Source: Actinomycetes bacterium (lineage in GTDB: Bacteria; Actinomycetota; Acidimicrobiia; Acidimicrobiales; RAAP-2). Taken from it: DNA of 7,426 nucleotides. Both the position numbers and the translations under genes were made by a program. Shown one piece after another: positions 1 through 6,406 of this stretch. Every line of letters begins with the position of its first letter. Position 1 is the first letter of the stretch. The DNA lies in assembly GCA_021805305.1 (NCBI GenBank), contig JAJZFO010000340.1:1-7426 (forward strand), read 5' to 3'. The notes under the pieces are model-generated. The model was not told where the DNA came from. It made no database searches and saw only the letters and a list, made by a program, of their open reading frames with translations.

Positions 1-713
1 CTGGCTCGACCGGTTCCACCGGTTCCACTGGTTCGACCGGTGCCACTGGTTCGCCAGCGAACGGGGCGTTCGTGACCCAGGCACTGGGGTACGTCCGAGC
101 GCTGGGGAACTACGCGGCGGGTACCCCGACACAGTCCGTCGACGCTGGGGTGACGACCATAAGCGTGCCTCTTCTCGTTGACGGGTCTCCTTCTGATATG
201 ACGGACACCTTCAGCTTCGCCTCGGATGGCACTCTGCAGAACGCGTCAGGCGATGTCTTCACGCTCAACGCCGGCGCAACGTACCCACTGATCTCCGAGT
301 CAGCGGGGGTCGGGCAGATCAACATCCAGACGAGGTTGCTGCGACGCCTCTACACCGGCGGCCCCATTGTCTACAGCCCGATTGTCGCGACTACGACCAC
401 CGGTGTCACTGGCGCAACCGGTGTCACTGGCGCAACCGGCGCCACTGGTACCACAGGTGCGACGGGGGCGTCGGGTAGCACCGGGGTCACGACGACATTG
501 CCGGTCTCGACCACGGTCGTCCATCTCACGGGGGTGACCAATGGATACTCCGCGTACGACATGAAGGGAGGGTGGATGGAACTGCCCGTCTACAACTACA
601 CGGGCACGGTGGTCAATGGCGACTACCAGGTGGGTTTCAGCGTTGTTCCGTTGGCCCCCCAGTATCTCGACTTCGCCATCAACACTGGCCCGGTCCCCCT
701 AGGCGCGCGTTAG
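1..713 (+). CDS. Collagen-like Gly-X-Thr repeat protein, 3' part (5' end outside window)
   Basis: The frame is open from the window edge (first full codon at 3) to the TAG at 711-713, giving 236 residues. The GTG at 72 is internal, because collagen-like triplets lie upstream of it in frame. Order of parts: a Gly-Ser/Ala-Thr tract (nt 3-56), about 115 residues of non-repetitive sequence rich in Thr, Ser, Gly and Ala, a second tract of ten Gly-X-Thr/Ser triplets (nt 402-491), and a 73-residue C-terminal segment rich in Tyr, Val and Gly. No transmembrane helix, LPXTG-type sorting signal or enzyme motif is visible. Bacterial proteins with such tracts are usually surface-exposed fibres or phage-like tail fibres, often with Thr-rich triplets, so an extracellular structural role is inferred only. 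The signal peptide, if any, lies outside the window. It converges on the SRAP gene and overlaps its stop. The globular parts were not recognised. Confidence 0.8.
   Translation, partial: GSTGSTGSTGSTGATGSPANGAFVTQALGYVRALGNYAAGTPTQSVDAGVTTISVPLLVDGSPSDMTDTFSFASDGTLQNASGDVFTLNAGATYPLISESAGVGQINIQTRLLRRLYTGGPIVYSPIVATTTTGVTGATGVTGATGATGTTGATGASGSTGVTTTLPVSTTVVHLTGVTNGYSAYDMKGGWMELPVYNYTGTVVNGDYQVGFSVVPLAPQYLDFAINTGPVPLGAR
3..56 (+). repeat. Gly-Ser/Ala-Thr triplet tract (DNA-level 9-bp imperfect repeat)
   Basis: Six consecutive 9-base units encode GST GST GST GST GAT GSP. Each unit begins ggt or ggc and most end in acc or act. The tract continues beyond the left edge of the window, so its total length is unknown. 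Confidence 0.85.
402..491 (+). repeat. Second collagen-like tract, ten Gly-X-Thr/Ser triplets
   Basis: Ten 9-base units encode GVT GAT GVT GAT GAT GTT GAT GAS GST GVT. Nine of the ten end in Thr and one in Ser. The first four units form a perfect 18-bp tandem duplication (402-419 and 420-437). Later units have drifted at wobble positions. There is no proline and no charged residue, so any triple helix would have to be stabilised otherwise, for example by Thr side chains or glycosylation (inference). Confidence 0.88.
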
Positions 714-1417
714 AACAGCGAGCGGGGTGCGGCGGGTTCGATGAGTTCGGGGCCGTCATTTCGTACTGATCCGACCGCTGGATCGACGGCGTAGTGACGT
801 AGTGTCCCGGCAGGAGCGGAGCCCAGCAAGCGCGATCGTTCGTGGGGACCCGACTCGCTCACGTCAAGCCAATCGCCCACGTCGGCGAGTTCGATGACGA
901 CCGGCATGCGTTCATGGATCTCGTCCATGTCCTCGTTGGACGCGGTCGTGACCACCGTGCAGGTCTGGACCCAAGGGGCGTCCTCGGGAGCCGTCGGGTC
1001 GCGCCAGAGTTCGTAGAGTCCCGCTAGCAGGAGTGGCTCGTCGTCGAGACGAGTGAAGAAATGCGGTTGCTTTGCGTGACCCGGACGGTTGTCCCATTCA
1101 TAGAACCCGTCAACCGGGATGACGCAAGGTCGCTTCTTAAAGGCGGCGCGGAACGATGGCTTCTCGGCCACCGTCTCCCCACGGGCATTGAAGAGGCGGT
1201 TCGACACGGCCGGCTCCTTGGCCCAGCTGGGGAGTAGTCCCCAGCGGTAGCGGTCCATGACCCGCGTGTCGTCGTGCTCGGTGACACCAAGGAGCGAGCG
1301 TTGCGGTCCGACGTTCCAACTAGGGCGTATCTCGCCCTCGAGGTCGCTACTCAGAGTGGCGTCGAGGAACCGTGCGAAGCGGATCGGTGGGCTAAAGAGG
1401 GCGATACGGCCACACAT
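710..1417 (-). CDS. SRAP domain protein (YedK/HMCES family), abasic-site DNA-protein crosslink protein
   Basis: This 235-residue protein spans the whole SRAP family length. It starts MCGR, so removal of Met exposes Cys2, the family nucleophile that forms a thiazolidine crosslink with abasic sites in single-stranded DNA. Other family landmarks are present: a WNVGP segment (about 34-38), N77 in NARGET (77-82), E107 in the GFYEW motif (104-108), and H168 in HERMPVV (168-174). By alignment these match the active-site Asn, Glu and His known from E. coli YedK, so the protein should be active. The ATG at 1417 is fixed by Cys2 and preceded by a GAAGGGAG ribosome-binding site. The gene diverges from the imuA-imuB-dnaE2 cassette across about 70 bp containing an SOS box. 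This matches the known link between bacterial SRAP proteins and SOS mutagenesis genes. Expected role: protecting abasic sites in stalled-fork ssDNA. Confidence 0.94.
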   Translation of the reverse strand: MCGRIALFSPPIRFARFLDATLSSDLEGEIRPSWNVGPQRSLLGVTEHDDTRVMDRYRWGLLPSWAKEPAVSNRLFNARGETVAEKPSFRAAFKKRPCVIPVDGFYEWDNRPGHAKQPHFFTRLDDEPLLLAGLYELWRDPTAPEDAPWVQTCTVVTTASNEDMDEIHERMPVVIELADVGDWLDVSESGPHERSRLLGSAPAGTLRHYAVDPAVGSVRNDGPELIEPAAPRSLF

Positions 1418-1421
1418 GGGA

Positions 1422-1442
1422 CTCCCTTCCCCAGTGACAATA
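1422..1442 (-). promoter_or_regulatory. Ribosome-binding site and possible -10 element of the SRAP gene
   Basis: On the minus strand, GAAGGGAG (1422-1429) lies four bases before the ATG. TATTGT (1437-1442) is a reasonable -10 hexamer that would start transcription near 1430. Only a weak -35 (CCGTCA, 1459-1464, 16-bp spacer) can be found. The RBS is convincing; the promoter is tentative. Confidence 0.45.
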
Positions 1443-1448
1443 GGGCCA

Positions 1449-1478
1449 TTGGCGCATGTGACGGAGAGTGGCTACTCT
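1449..1478 (+). promoter_or_regulatory. Putative promoter of imuA-imuB-dnaE2
   Basis: TTGGCG (1449-1454) could be the -35 hexamer, with an 18-bp spacer to TACTCT (1473-1478) as the -10. Transcription would begin around 1485-1488, inside the LexA operator, which is the expected geometry for repression by LexA. Neither hexamer is a perfect consensus match. Confidence 0.5.
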
Positions 1479-1480
1479 TA

Positions 1481-1494
1481 CGAACATATGTTCG
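1481..1494. promoter_or_regulatory. LexA operator (SOS box, Cheo-box type)
   Basis: CGAACATATGTTCG is a perfect 14-bp palindrome. It fully matches the CGAAC-N4-GTTCG operator recognised by LexA in Gram-positive bacteria and actinobacteria, with a central RNRY (ATAT). It sits immediately upstream of, and overlapping, the likely start of the imuA-imuB-dnaE2 cassette, a classical SOS regulon member. It lies about 64 bp upstream of the divergent SRAP start codon, so it may influence both directions. Confidence 0.93.
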
Positions 1495-2147
1495 CTTTTT
1501 TACCCTCCCGCCCTCGCCTCTCGGATGATCTAGTGGCGACGTTACGCCCCGTCGCCCTCGCGAAGTCTCGTCTCGTTCCACTTTCCGAGCCCTGGGCGTC
1601 CTTGGCGCCCGGTGGTGGTTTACGGCGTGGTTCTACCGTGGTGGTCCACGCCCAACCAGGGCTCGGCGGGCTTAGCGTGGGCCTGAGTCTGCTGAGTGAC
1701 GCTAGCTCTAAGGGCCATTGGGCGGCCGTGGTGGGAGTGGACGATCCCGGCGTGGTGGCGATGTCCGACCTGGGGGTCGATCTGCGTCGGGTCTTGTTCG
1801 TGCCGCGGCCGCGGGGTGCGTGGGCCGAAGCCGCGGCCGATCTACTCGACGGTGTCGATCTGCTAATCGTGCGTCCGCCCTCGCGCGCGCCGCATGGCGC
1901 CGCCCGTAAGTTGATGGATCGGGTTCGTGAACGGGGGATCGTCCTCATCGTCCTCACGGAACCTCGTGCGCCTTGGCCGTTGCCGGCGGACCTCTCCTTT
2001 CACCTCACGAGTTCGCGGTGGACCATGTCCTCTCATCTCGACGCGCGTTACGTGACGTTGCGCGTCAGTGGACGCGGCGAGGCGCAACACCGTGGTGAGC
2101 ACGTGGTGATGGTGCCCGACGTCCGGGGTCGGGCGGTGGCGCGATAG
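1488..2147 (+). CDS. imuA: ImuA-like RecA-related protein of the SOS mutasome
   Basis: With the ATG at 1488 the protein has 219 residues. It resembles actinobacterial ImuA-like (ImuA') proteins: a short N-terminal arm, then PGGGLRRGSTVVV (41-53), leading into a RecA-type fold, a hydrophobic Walker-B-like strand DLLIV (124-128), and a second strand IVLIVLT (151-157). The P-loop position (about 55-63, AQPGLGGLS) lacks the GK[T/S] lysine, so ATP hydrolysis is unlikely, as also reported for mycobacterial ImuA'. The family acts with ImuB and DnaE2 in damage-induced mutagenesis. The frame is open upstream to 1257, but that part is antisense to SRAP and precedes the promoter. The ATG at 1488 lies inside the SOS box and has no Shine-Dalgarno sequence, suggesting leaderless translation. 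GTG at 1533 (204 residues) is an alternative start. The TAG stop directly abuts the imuB start. Confidence 0.85.
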   Translation: MFAFLPSRPRLSDDLVATLRPVALAKSRLVPLSEPWASLAPGGGLRRGSTVVVHAQPGLGGLSVGLSLLSDASSKGHWAAVVGVDDPGVVAMSDLGVDLRRVLFVPRPRGAWAEAAADLLDGVDLLIVRPPSRAPHGAARKLMDRVRERGIVLIVLTEPRAPWPLPADLSFHLTSSRWTMSSHLDARYVTLRVSGRGEAQHRGEHVVMVPDVRGRAVAR

Positions 2148-3227
2148 GTGGAGCGGCTCCTTGCGCTCTGGGTGGAGCCGCTGAGCGAGGAGCGGCCTGA
2201 CGGGTCGTCCGTGCGCGACTTCCTCCGCGTCCTCGACGCACTAGAGGTGTTGTGTCCCTTCGTCGAACCCGTGCGGCTCGGATTGTGCACCCTACCCCTG
2301 CGCGGACCAAGTCGGTTCTTCGGTGGTGACGAGGCAGTCTTCGTCGCGGTGCGTCAGAGCGTGCGTGACGTGCTCGGACTGGAGGTCGCACTCGGGGTGG
2401 CCGAAGGGCTCTTCTGCGCCGAGTTGGCGGCTCGCCAAGGGGTGGTGCTGAGCGCGGGACAGACGACGGCGTTTCGTCGCGCACAGTCACTGGCGACGTT
2501 GGGCCATAAGGAACTCGCCACGACGGGGCGTCGTCTCGGGATTCACAGCGTCGGCGACTTCGCCGACCTCGACACGGCACGCGTCGCCGAGCGCTTCAGT
2601 GCCGCGGTCGGGGTGCTACATCGCGTGGCGCGTGGGGAGCTGACAGAACTGCCCGGGCAGCGCGACACGCGCTTAGCCGCTCGGTTGCGTCGTGCGCGCG
2701 GCGAGGACACCAGAGGTGACGAGCAGGTGAGTTTCTTCGGCCAGCGCAGCGCCGGCGACGATCGTGCCCGGGCGGCAGCACATCGGGTGCGTCGTCGTCT
2801 AGGACCCGACGGCGTGTTGGTGGCGCGTCTGCACGGAGGACGGGCTCCGCAGGACCGTGCCTCGCTCACTCCCTGGGGCTCACCGTCGAGTGATCGCCGC
2901 GACGGCGCGCCTTGGCCCGGTCAATTGGCGGGCCCCTCACCGATCACGTCATTGCACCAGCCCGTGGCGGTGGAGTTGCGCGATGGTGAGGAGGGTTCGG
3001 TGCGCGTGGGTGCGCGTGGTTCGCTCAGTGCGACGCCGGCGACGTTGGTGCTCGCGCCGGGTTCGCGTCGCGACGTCGTGTGGTTCGCCGGCCCCTGGCC
3101 GTTGGTGGAGCGCTGGTGGGCGAGCGGGCGGCGACGCGCGCACCTGCAAGTACTGCTCGACAGTGGCGAGGCGATGCTGCTCTGCGCCGAAGCCGGGCGC
3201 TGGTGGCTCGTGGGGATCTACGACTGA
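2148..3227 (+). CDS. imuB: ImuB, Y-family polymerase-like mutasome adapter, N-terminally reduced
   Basis: This 359-residue protein has clear ImuB landmarks: LRGPSRFFGGDE (51-62), a helix-hairpin-helix-like part (about 122-150), a clamp-binding motif QVSFF (193-197, close to QxxLF), and the typical C-terminal domain with FAGPWPLVERWW (313-324) and GRWWLVGIYD at the end. ImuB is an inactive Y-family homologue that links DnaE2 and ImuA to the beta sliding clamp. It is much shorter than usual ImuB (about 500 residues). MERLLALWVEP at the start resembles the family's first strand, but the following 70 or so residues normally seen before the segment at 25-40 are missing, without loss of frame. The GTG start directly follows the imuA TAG in the same frame, with only a weak ribosome-binding site, so translation is probably coupled. 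The stop overlaps the dnaE2 ATG by one base. Confidence 0.9.
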   Translation: MERLLALWVEPLSEERPDGSSVRDFLRVLDALEVLCPFVEPVRLGLCTLPLRGPSRFFGGDEAVFVAVRQSVRDVLGLEVALGVAEGLFCAELAARQGVVLSAGQTTAFRRAQSLATLGHKELATTGRRLGIHSVGDFADLDTARVAERFSAAVGVLHRVARGELTELPGQRDTRLAARLRRARGEDTRGDEQVSFFGQRSAGDDRARAAAHRVRRRLGPDGVLVARLHGGRAPQDRASLTPWGSPSSDRRDGAPWPGQLAGPSPITSLHQPVAVELRDGEEGSVRVGARGSLSATPATLVLAPGSRRDVVWFAGPWPLVERWWASGRRRAHLQVLLDSGEAMLLCAEAGRWWLVGIYD

Positions 3228-6200
3228 TGGCCGTCTACGCAGAGTTGCACGCCCATTCGGGCTTCAGTTTTCTTGATGGCGCGAGCGACCCTGAGGAGCT
3301 CGTCGCCGAGGCTGTGCGGCTGGGGTTGTCGGGTCTCGCCCTCACCGACCACCACGGGCTCTACGGCGTGGTGCGTTTCGCCGAGACGGCTCGTGCGCTG
3401 GGGCTCCCCACGATATTCGGCGCGGAATTGACGATTGACGCTCGTGACGATCGCGTCGGTGTCCCCGATCCCCAGGGCGATCACCTCGTCGTGTTGGCTC
3501 GCTCGCCAGAGGGGTATCGGAGTCTCTCGACGATGCTCGGTGAGGCGCACCTCGCGCGTGGGGAGAAGGGGGTGCCACAACTCAGCCTCGACCAGGTCGC
3601 CAGCCGCGCCGACGGATGGCTGATCCTGACCGGGTGTCGTAAGGGGCCGCTCTCTCGAGCGTTGTTGGCGGAGGGGCCGCGCGCCGCCGAGCGTGAACTA
3701 CTGCGTTTGATCGAACTCTTCGGACGTGAGAACCTCGCCGTCGAGATCTGGGACCATGGGCACTTCGAGGACGTTGCCCGAAACGACGTCCTGGCCGAGT
3801 TGGCGGTACGTCACGACGTGGACCTAGTGGCGACGGGCAACGCGCATTACGCGCGGCCCGAGGACTTCGCGCGCGCCAACGTCGTCGCGGCGATTCGCGC
3901 GCGCCGCGAGCTCGAGGAGATGCAGGGGTGGCTCCCGGCCTCCCCGCTGGCGCACCTGCGCAGTGATGCCGAGCAGCGCCGCCGTTTCGCGCGCTGGCCC
4001 GGGGTGGTGGATCGCGCGGGGGAGATTGGCGCCGAACTGGCATTCGACCTACGTCTGGTGGCGCCGAACCTGCCCGCGTTCCGCACCCCGGCGGGGATGG
4101 ATGAACAGGGGTATCTGACGGCGTTGGTGCACGAGGGGGCGACACGAAAGTACGGCCCGCGCGAACGAGAGCGCGTCCCTGGTGCGTGGCGGCAAATCGA
4201 CCACGAGCTCGACGTCATCGGCGGTTTGGGCTTCGCTGGTTACTTCCTCACGGTCTGGGACATCACCGAGTTCTGTCGGCGTTCGAACATCTACTGTCAG
4301 GGTCGCGGGTCGGCCGCCAACTCGGCGGTGTGCTTCTCGCTCGGCATCACCAACGCGGACGCCGTGAAACTCCAACTCTTCTTCGAGCGATTCCTCTCAC
4401 CCGCGCGCGACGGCCCCCCCGACATCGACGTGGATATCGAGTCGGGGCGACGCGAGGAGGTGATCCAGTACGTGTACCAGAGATACGGACGCCACCACGC
4501 GGCCCAGGTGGCGGCCGTCATCACGTACCGACCGCGCTCGGCGCTACGCGACGTGGCGCGGGCCTTCGGCTACTCCGAGGAGGAGGCCAATCAATTGCGC
4601 GACCGCGTGGACCGCTCGAGCATGACCGCGCTGTCTGACGACGTGCCCGAGATGGTGGTGACGATGGCGACGCAGATGCTGAACCGTCCTCGCCACCTCG
4701 GTATCCACTCGGCCGGTATGGTGCTGTGCGATCGTCCAGTGCTCGAGGTGTGCCCGGTGGAGTGGGGTCGCACGCCCGGGCGAACCGTCCTGCAGTGGGA
4801 CAAGGATGACTGCGCGGCGATCGGCCTGGTGAAATTCGACCTACTGGGGCTCGGTATGCTCGACGCGCTACACCGGGCCGTCGATCAGGTCGCGGCCTAT
4901 CACGGCGTCACCCTCGACCTGGGCGCGTTGGAGCAGGAGGACGCGGTCTACGACCTCCTTTGCGAGGCTGACACCGTGGGGGTCTTTCAGGTGGAGTCGC
5001 GCGCGCAGATGGCGACGTTGCCGCGCGTGCGACCACGGTGCTTCTACGACTTGGTCATCGAGGTGGCGCTGATCCGCCCCGGCCCCATCCAGGGCAACGC
5101 GGTCAACCCCTACATCCGCCGTCGACGCGGTGACGAGCCCGTGACGTACCTGCATCCTCGCCTGGAGCCGATCCTCTCGCGCACCCTCGGCGTCCCCCTC
5201 TTTCAGGAGCAGCTGATGGAGATGGCGGTCGCCGTCGCGGGATTCTCCCCCGCGGAGGCCGATGAGCTACGTCAGGCCATGGCCGCCAAGCGATCCGAGT
5301 TGCGCATGCTCAAGCTCAAGAGTCGCTTCTACTCGGGCATGGCGGCCAACGGCATCACGGGGGTCGCCGCCGACCAACTCTTCGATGCCCTAGCGGCCTT
5401 CGCCAACTTCGGTTTCCCCGAGTCGCACTCGGTGTCCTTCGCGCACCTGGTCTACTGCTCGGCGTGGATCAAGGTCCACTATCCGGCGGCGTTCCTCGCG
5501 GCTCTCCTCAACGCGCAGCCCCTGGGTTTCTGGTCGCCCCAGAGTCTGGTGGCCGACGCGCAGCGTCACGGGGTCACGGTGAGACGTCCCGACGTGAACG
5601 TCTCGGGCGCCGAGGCGACGCTCGGCGGTGATGAGCGACGCCCCCACGTGCGCCTGGGGTTGGCGAGCGTGCGCGGGATCGGGAGTGAGCTGGCGCAGCG
5701 CATCGCCGAAGGGGCGCCGTGGCGCGACGCCGAGGACCTGGTGCGTCGCGCGCGATGCCAACGACAGCACCTCGAGGCGCTGGCGTCGGCGGGCGCACTG
5801 GACTGCTTCGCCCAAAGTCGGCGGGCACAGATCTGGACCGCGGGTGCGGCGGCTCAGAGCACGGACGACCGGCTCGAGGGAATCGTGACCGGACTGCGGG
5901 CACCGCGCTTGTCGCCGCCGACGGAGATCGAGCGCGTCGCGGATGACCTGTGGTCGATGGGCCTCACGACCGAGGCCACGGCGATCGCTCTCGCGCGCGG
6001 TTGGCTCGACGCGCGAGGTGTGACGATGGCCGCACGACTCGTGGGAGCCGAGAGCGCGCGCGTGAGCGTCGCCGGCGTCGTCACCCACCGTCAGCACCCC
6101 GAGACGGCGAACGGGGCGGTCTTTCTCAACCTGGAGGACGAGAGTGGGCACGTGAACGTGATCTTCTCCAAGGGTGCCTGGGCGCGATGGCGCGGGGTCG

Positions 6201-6328
6201 CGCGCAACTCGCCGGCCCTGATGATCCGCGGCGCGCTGCAGCGCGGACAGGGGACTCTGGTGCTACAGGCGGAGTTCGTCGAGGCGCTTGATCTCGGGGC
6301 CACGGTGCCCTCTCGCGACTGGCGTTGA
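3227..6328 (+). CDS. dnaE2: Error-prone DNA polymerase III alpha subunit DnaE2
   Basis: This protein of 1033 residues is full length for DnaE2, the C-family translesion polymerase that causes damage-induced mutations. Domains in order: PHP domain (about 4-280) with H8/H10, D41-H42, E67, D176-H177 and H207 in metal-site positions; palm with GRGSAANS (359-366) and catalytic aspartates D401 and D403 in PPDIDVDIES; third aspartate D538 in VKFDLLGLGML; fingers and helix-hairpin-helix region (to about 860); and a C-terminal OB fold (about 945-1022) with VAGVVTHRQHP and FLNLEDESG, ending in the family-typical SRDWR. The ATG at 3227 shares its A with the imuB stop. The homologous start MAVYAELHAHS excludes the longer open frame from 3080. 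All catalytic residues are intact, so it should be active. It has no obvious clamp-binding motif of its own near the C-terminus, consistent with dependence on ImuB. Confidence 0.96.
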   Translation: MAVYAELHAHSGFSFLDGASDPEELVAEAVRLGLSGLALTDHHGLYGVVRFAETARALGLPTIFGAELTIDARDDRVGVPDPQGDHLVVLARSPEGYRSLSTMLGEAHLARGEKGVPQLSLDQVASRADGWLILTGCRKGPLSRALLAEGPRAAERELLRLIELFGRENLAVEIWDHGHFEDVARNDVLAELAVRHDVDLVATGNAHYARPEDFARANVVAAIRARRELEEMQGWLPASPLAHLRSDAEQRRRFARWPGVVDRAGEIGAELAFDLRLVAPNLPAFRTPAGMDEQGYLTALVHEGATRKYGPRERERVPGAWRQIDHELDVIGGLGFAGYFLTVWDITEFCRRSNIYCQGRGSAANSAVCFSLGITNADAVKLQLFFERFLSPARDGPPDIDVDIESGRREEVIQYVYQRYGRHHAAQVAAVITYRPRSALRDVARAFGYSEEEANQLRDRVDRSSMTALSDDVPEMVVTMATQMLNRPRHLGIHSAGMVLCDRPVLEVCPVEWGRTPGRTVLQWDKDDCAAIGLVKFDLLGLGMLDALHRAVDQVAAYHGVTLDLGALEQEDAVYDLLCEADTVGVFQVESRAQMATLPRVRPRCFYDLVIEVALIRPGPIQGNAVNPYIRRRRGDEPVTYLHPRLEPILSRTLGVPLFQEQLMEMAVAVAGFSPAEADELRQAMAAKRSELRMLKLKSRFYSGMAANGITGVAADQLFDALAAFANFGFPESHSVSFAHLVYCSAWIKVHYPAAFLAALLNAQPLGFWSPQSLVADAQRHGVTVRRPDVNVSGAEATLGGDERRPHVRLGLASVRGIGSELAQRIAEGAPWRDAEDLVRRARCQRQHLEALASAGALDCFAQSRRAQIWTAGAAAQSTDDRLEGIVTGLRAPRLSPPTEIERVADDLWSMGLTTEATAIALARGWLDARGVTMAARLVGAESARVSVAGVVTHRQHPETANGAVFLNLEDESGHVNVIFSKGAWARWRGVARNSPALMIRGALQRGQGTLVLQAEFVEALDLGATVPSRDWR

Positions 6329-6406
6329 CGCCCCCCCGTTACCCGCGAGAGTGGCGCCAGCCCTCGAGCGCGACCGGCACCGTCGACCCGTCGTGGGTGG
6401 GCAATA

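Noticed and set aside
1..500. Repeat tracts considered as a CRISPR array or minisatellite
   Set aside because: Units are 9 bases, contiguous, in frame and encode Gly-X-Thr triplets, with no unique spacers. They are explained by the protein.
1257..1487. Upstream in-frame extension of the imuA reading frame
   Set aside because: This part is antisense to the SRAP N-terminal coding region, precedes the promoter and SOS box, and has no resemblance to ImuA. Homology begins after 1488.
1923..1933. GTTC-GTGAAC motif inside imuA as a second LexA site
   Set aside because: The half-sites are in the wrong order (GTTC before GAAC), so it is not a LexA operator.
3080..3226. Upstream extension of the dnaE2 frame with an earlier start
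   Set aside because: It overlaps the conserved C-terminal domain of imuB in another frame. The conserved DnaE2 start (MAVYAELHAHS) is at 3227.
5390..6151. Long minus-strand open frame of 253 codons inside dnaE2
   Set aside because: High-GC coding sequence routinely leaves long open frames on the opposite strand. The translation is rich in Arg and shows no motif, while the plus strand encodes conserved DnaE2.
6345..6398. Possible terminator or hairpin between dnaE2 and the CN hydrolase
   Set aside because: Only a loopless TGGCGCCA palindrome and a 4-bp stem (ACCC at 6386-6389 with GGGT at 6395-6398) were found, with no following U-run. This is too weak to call.
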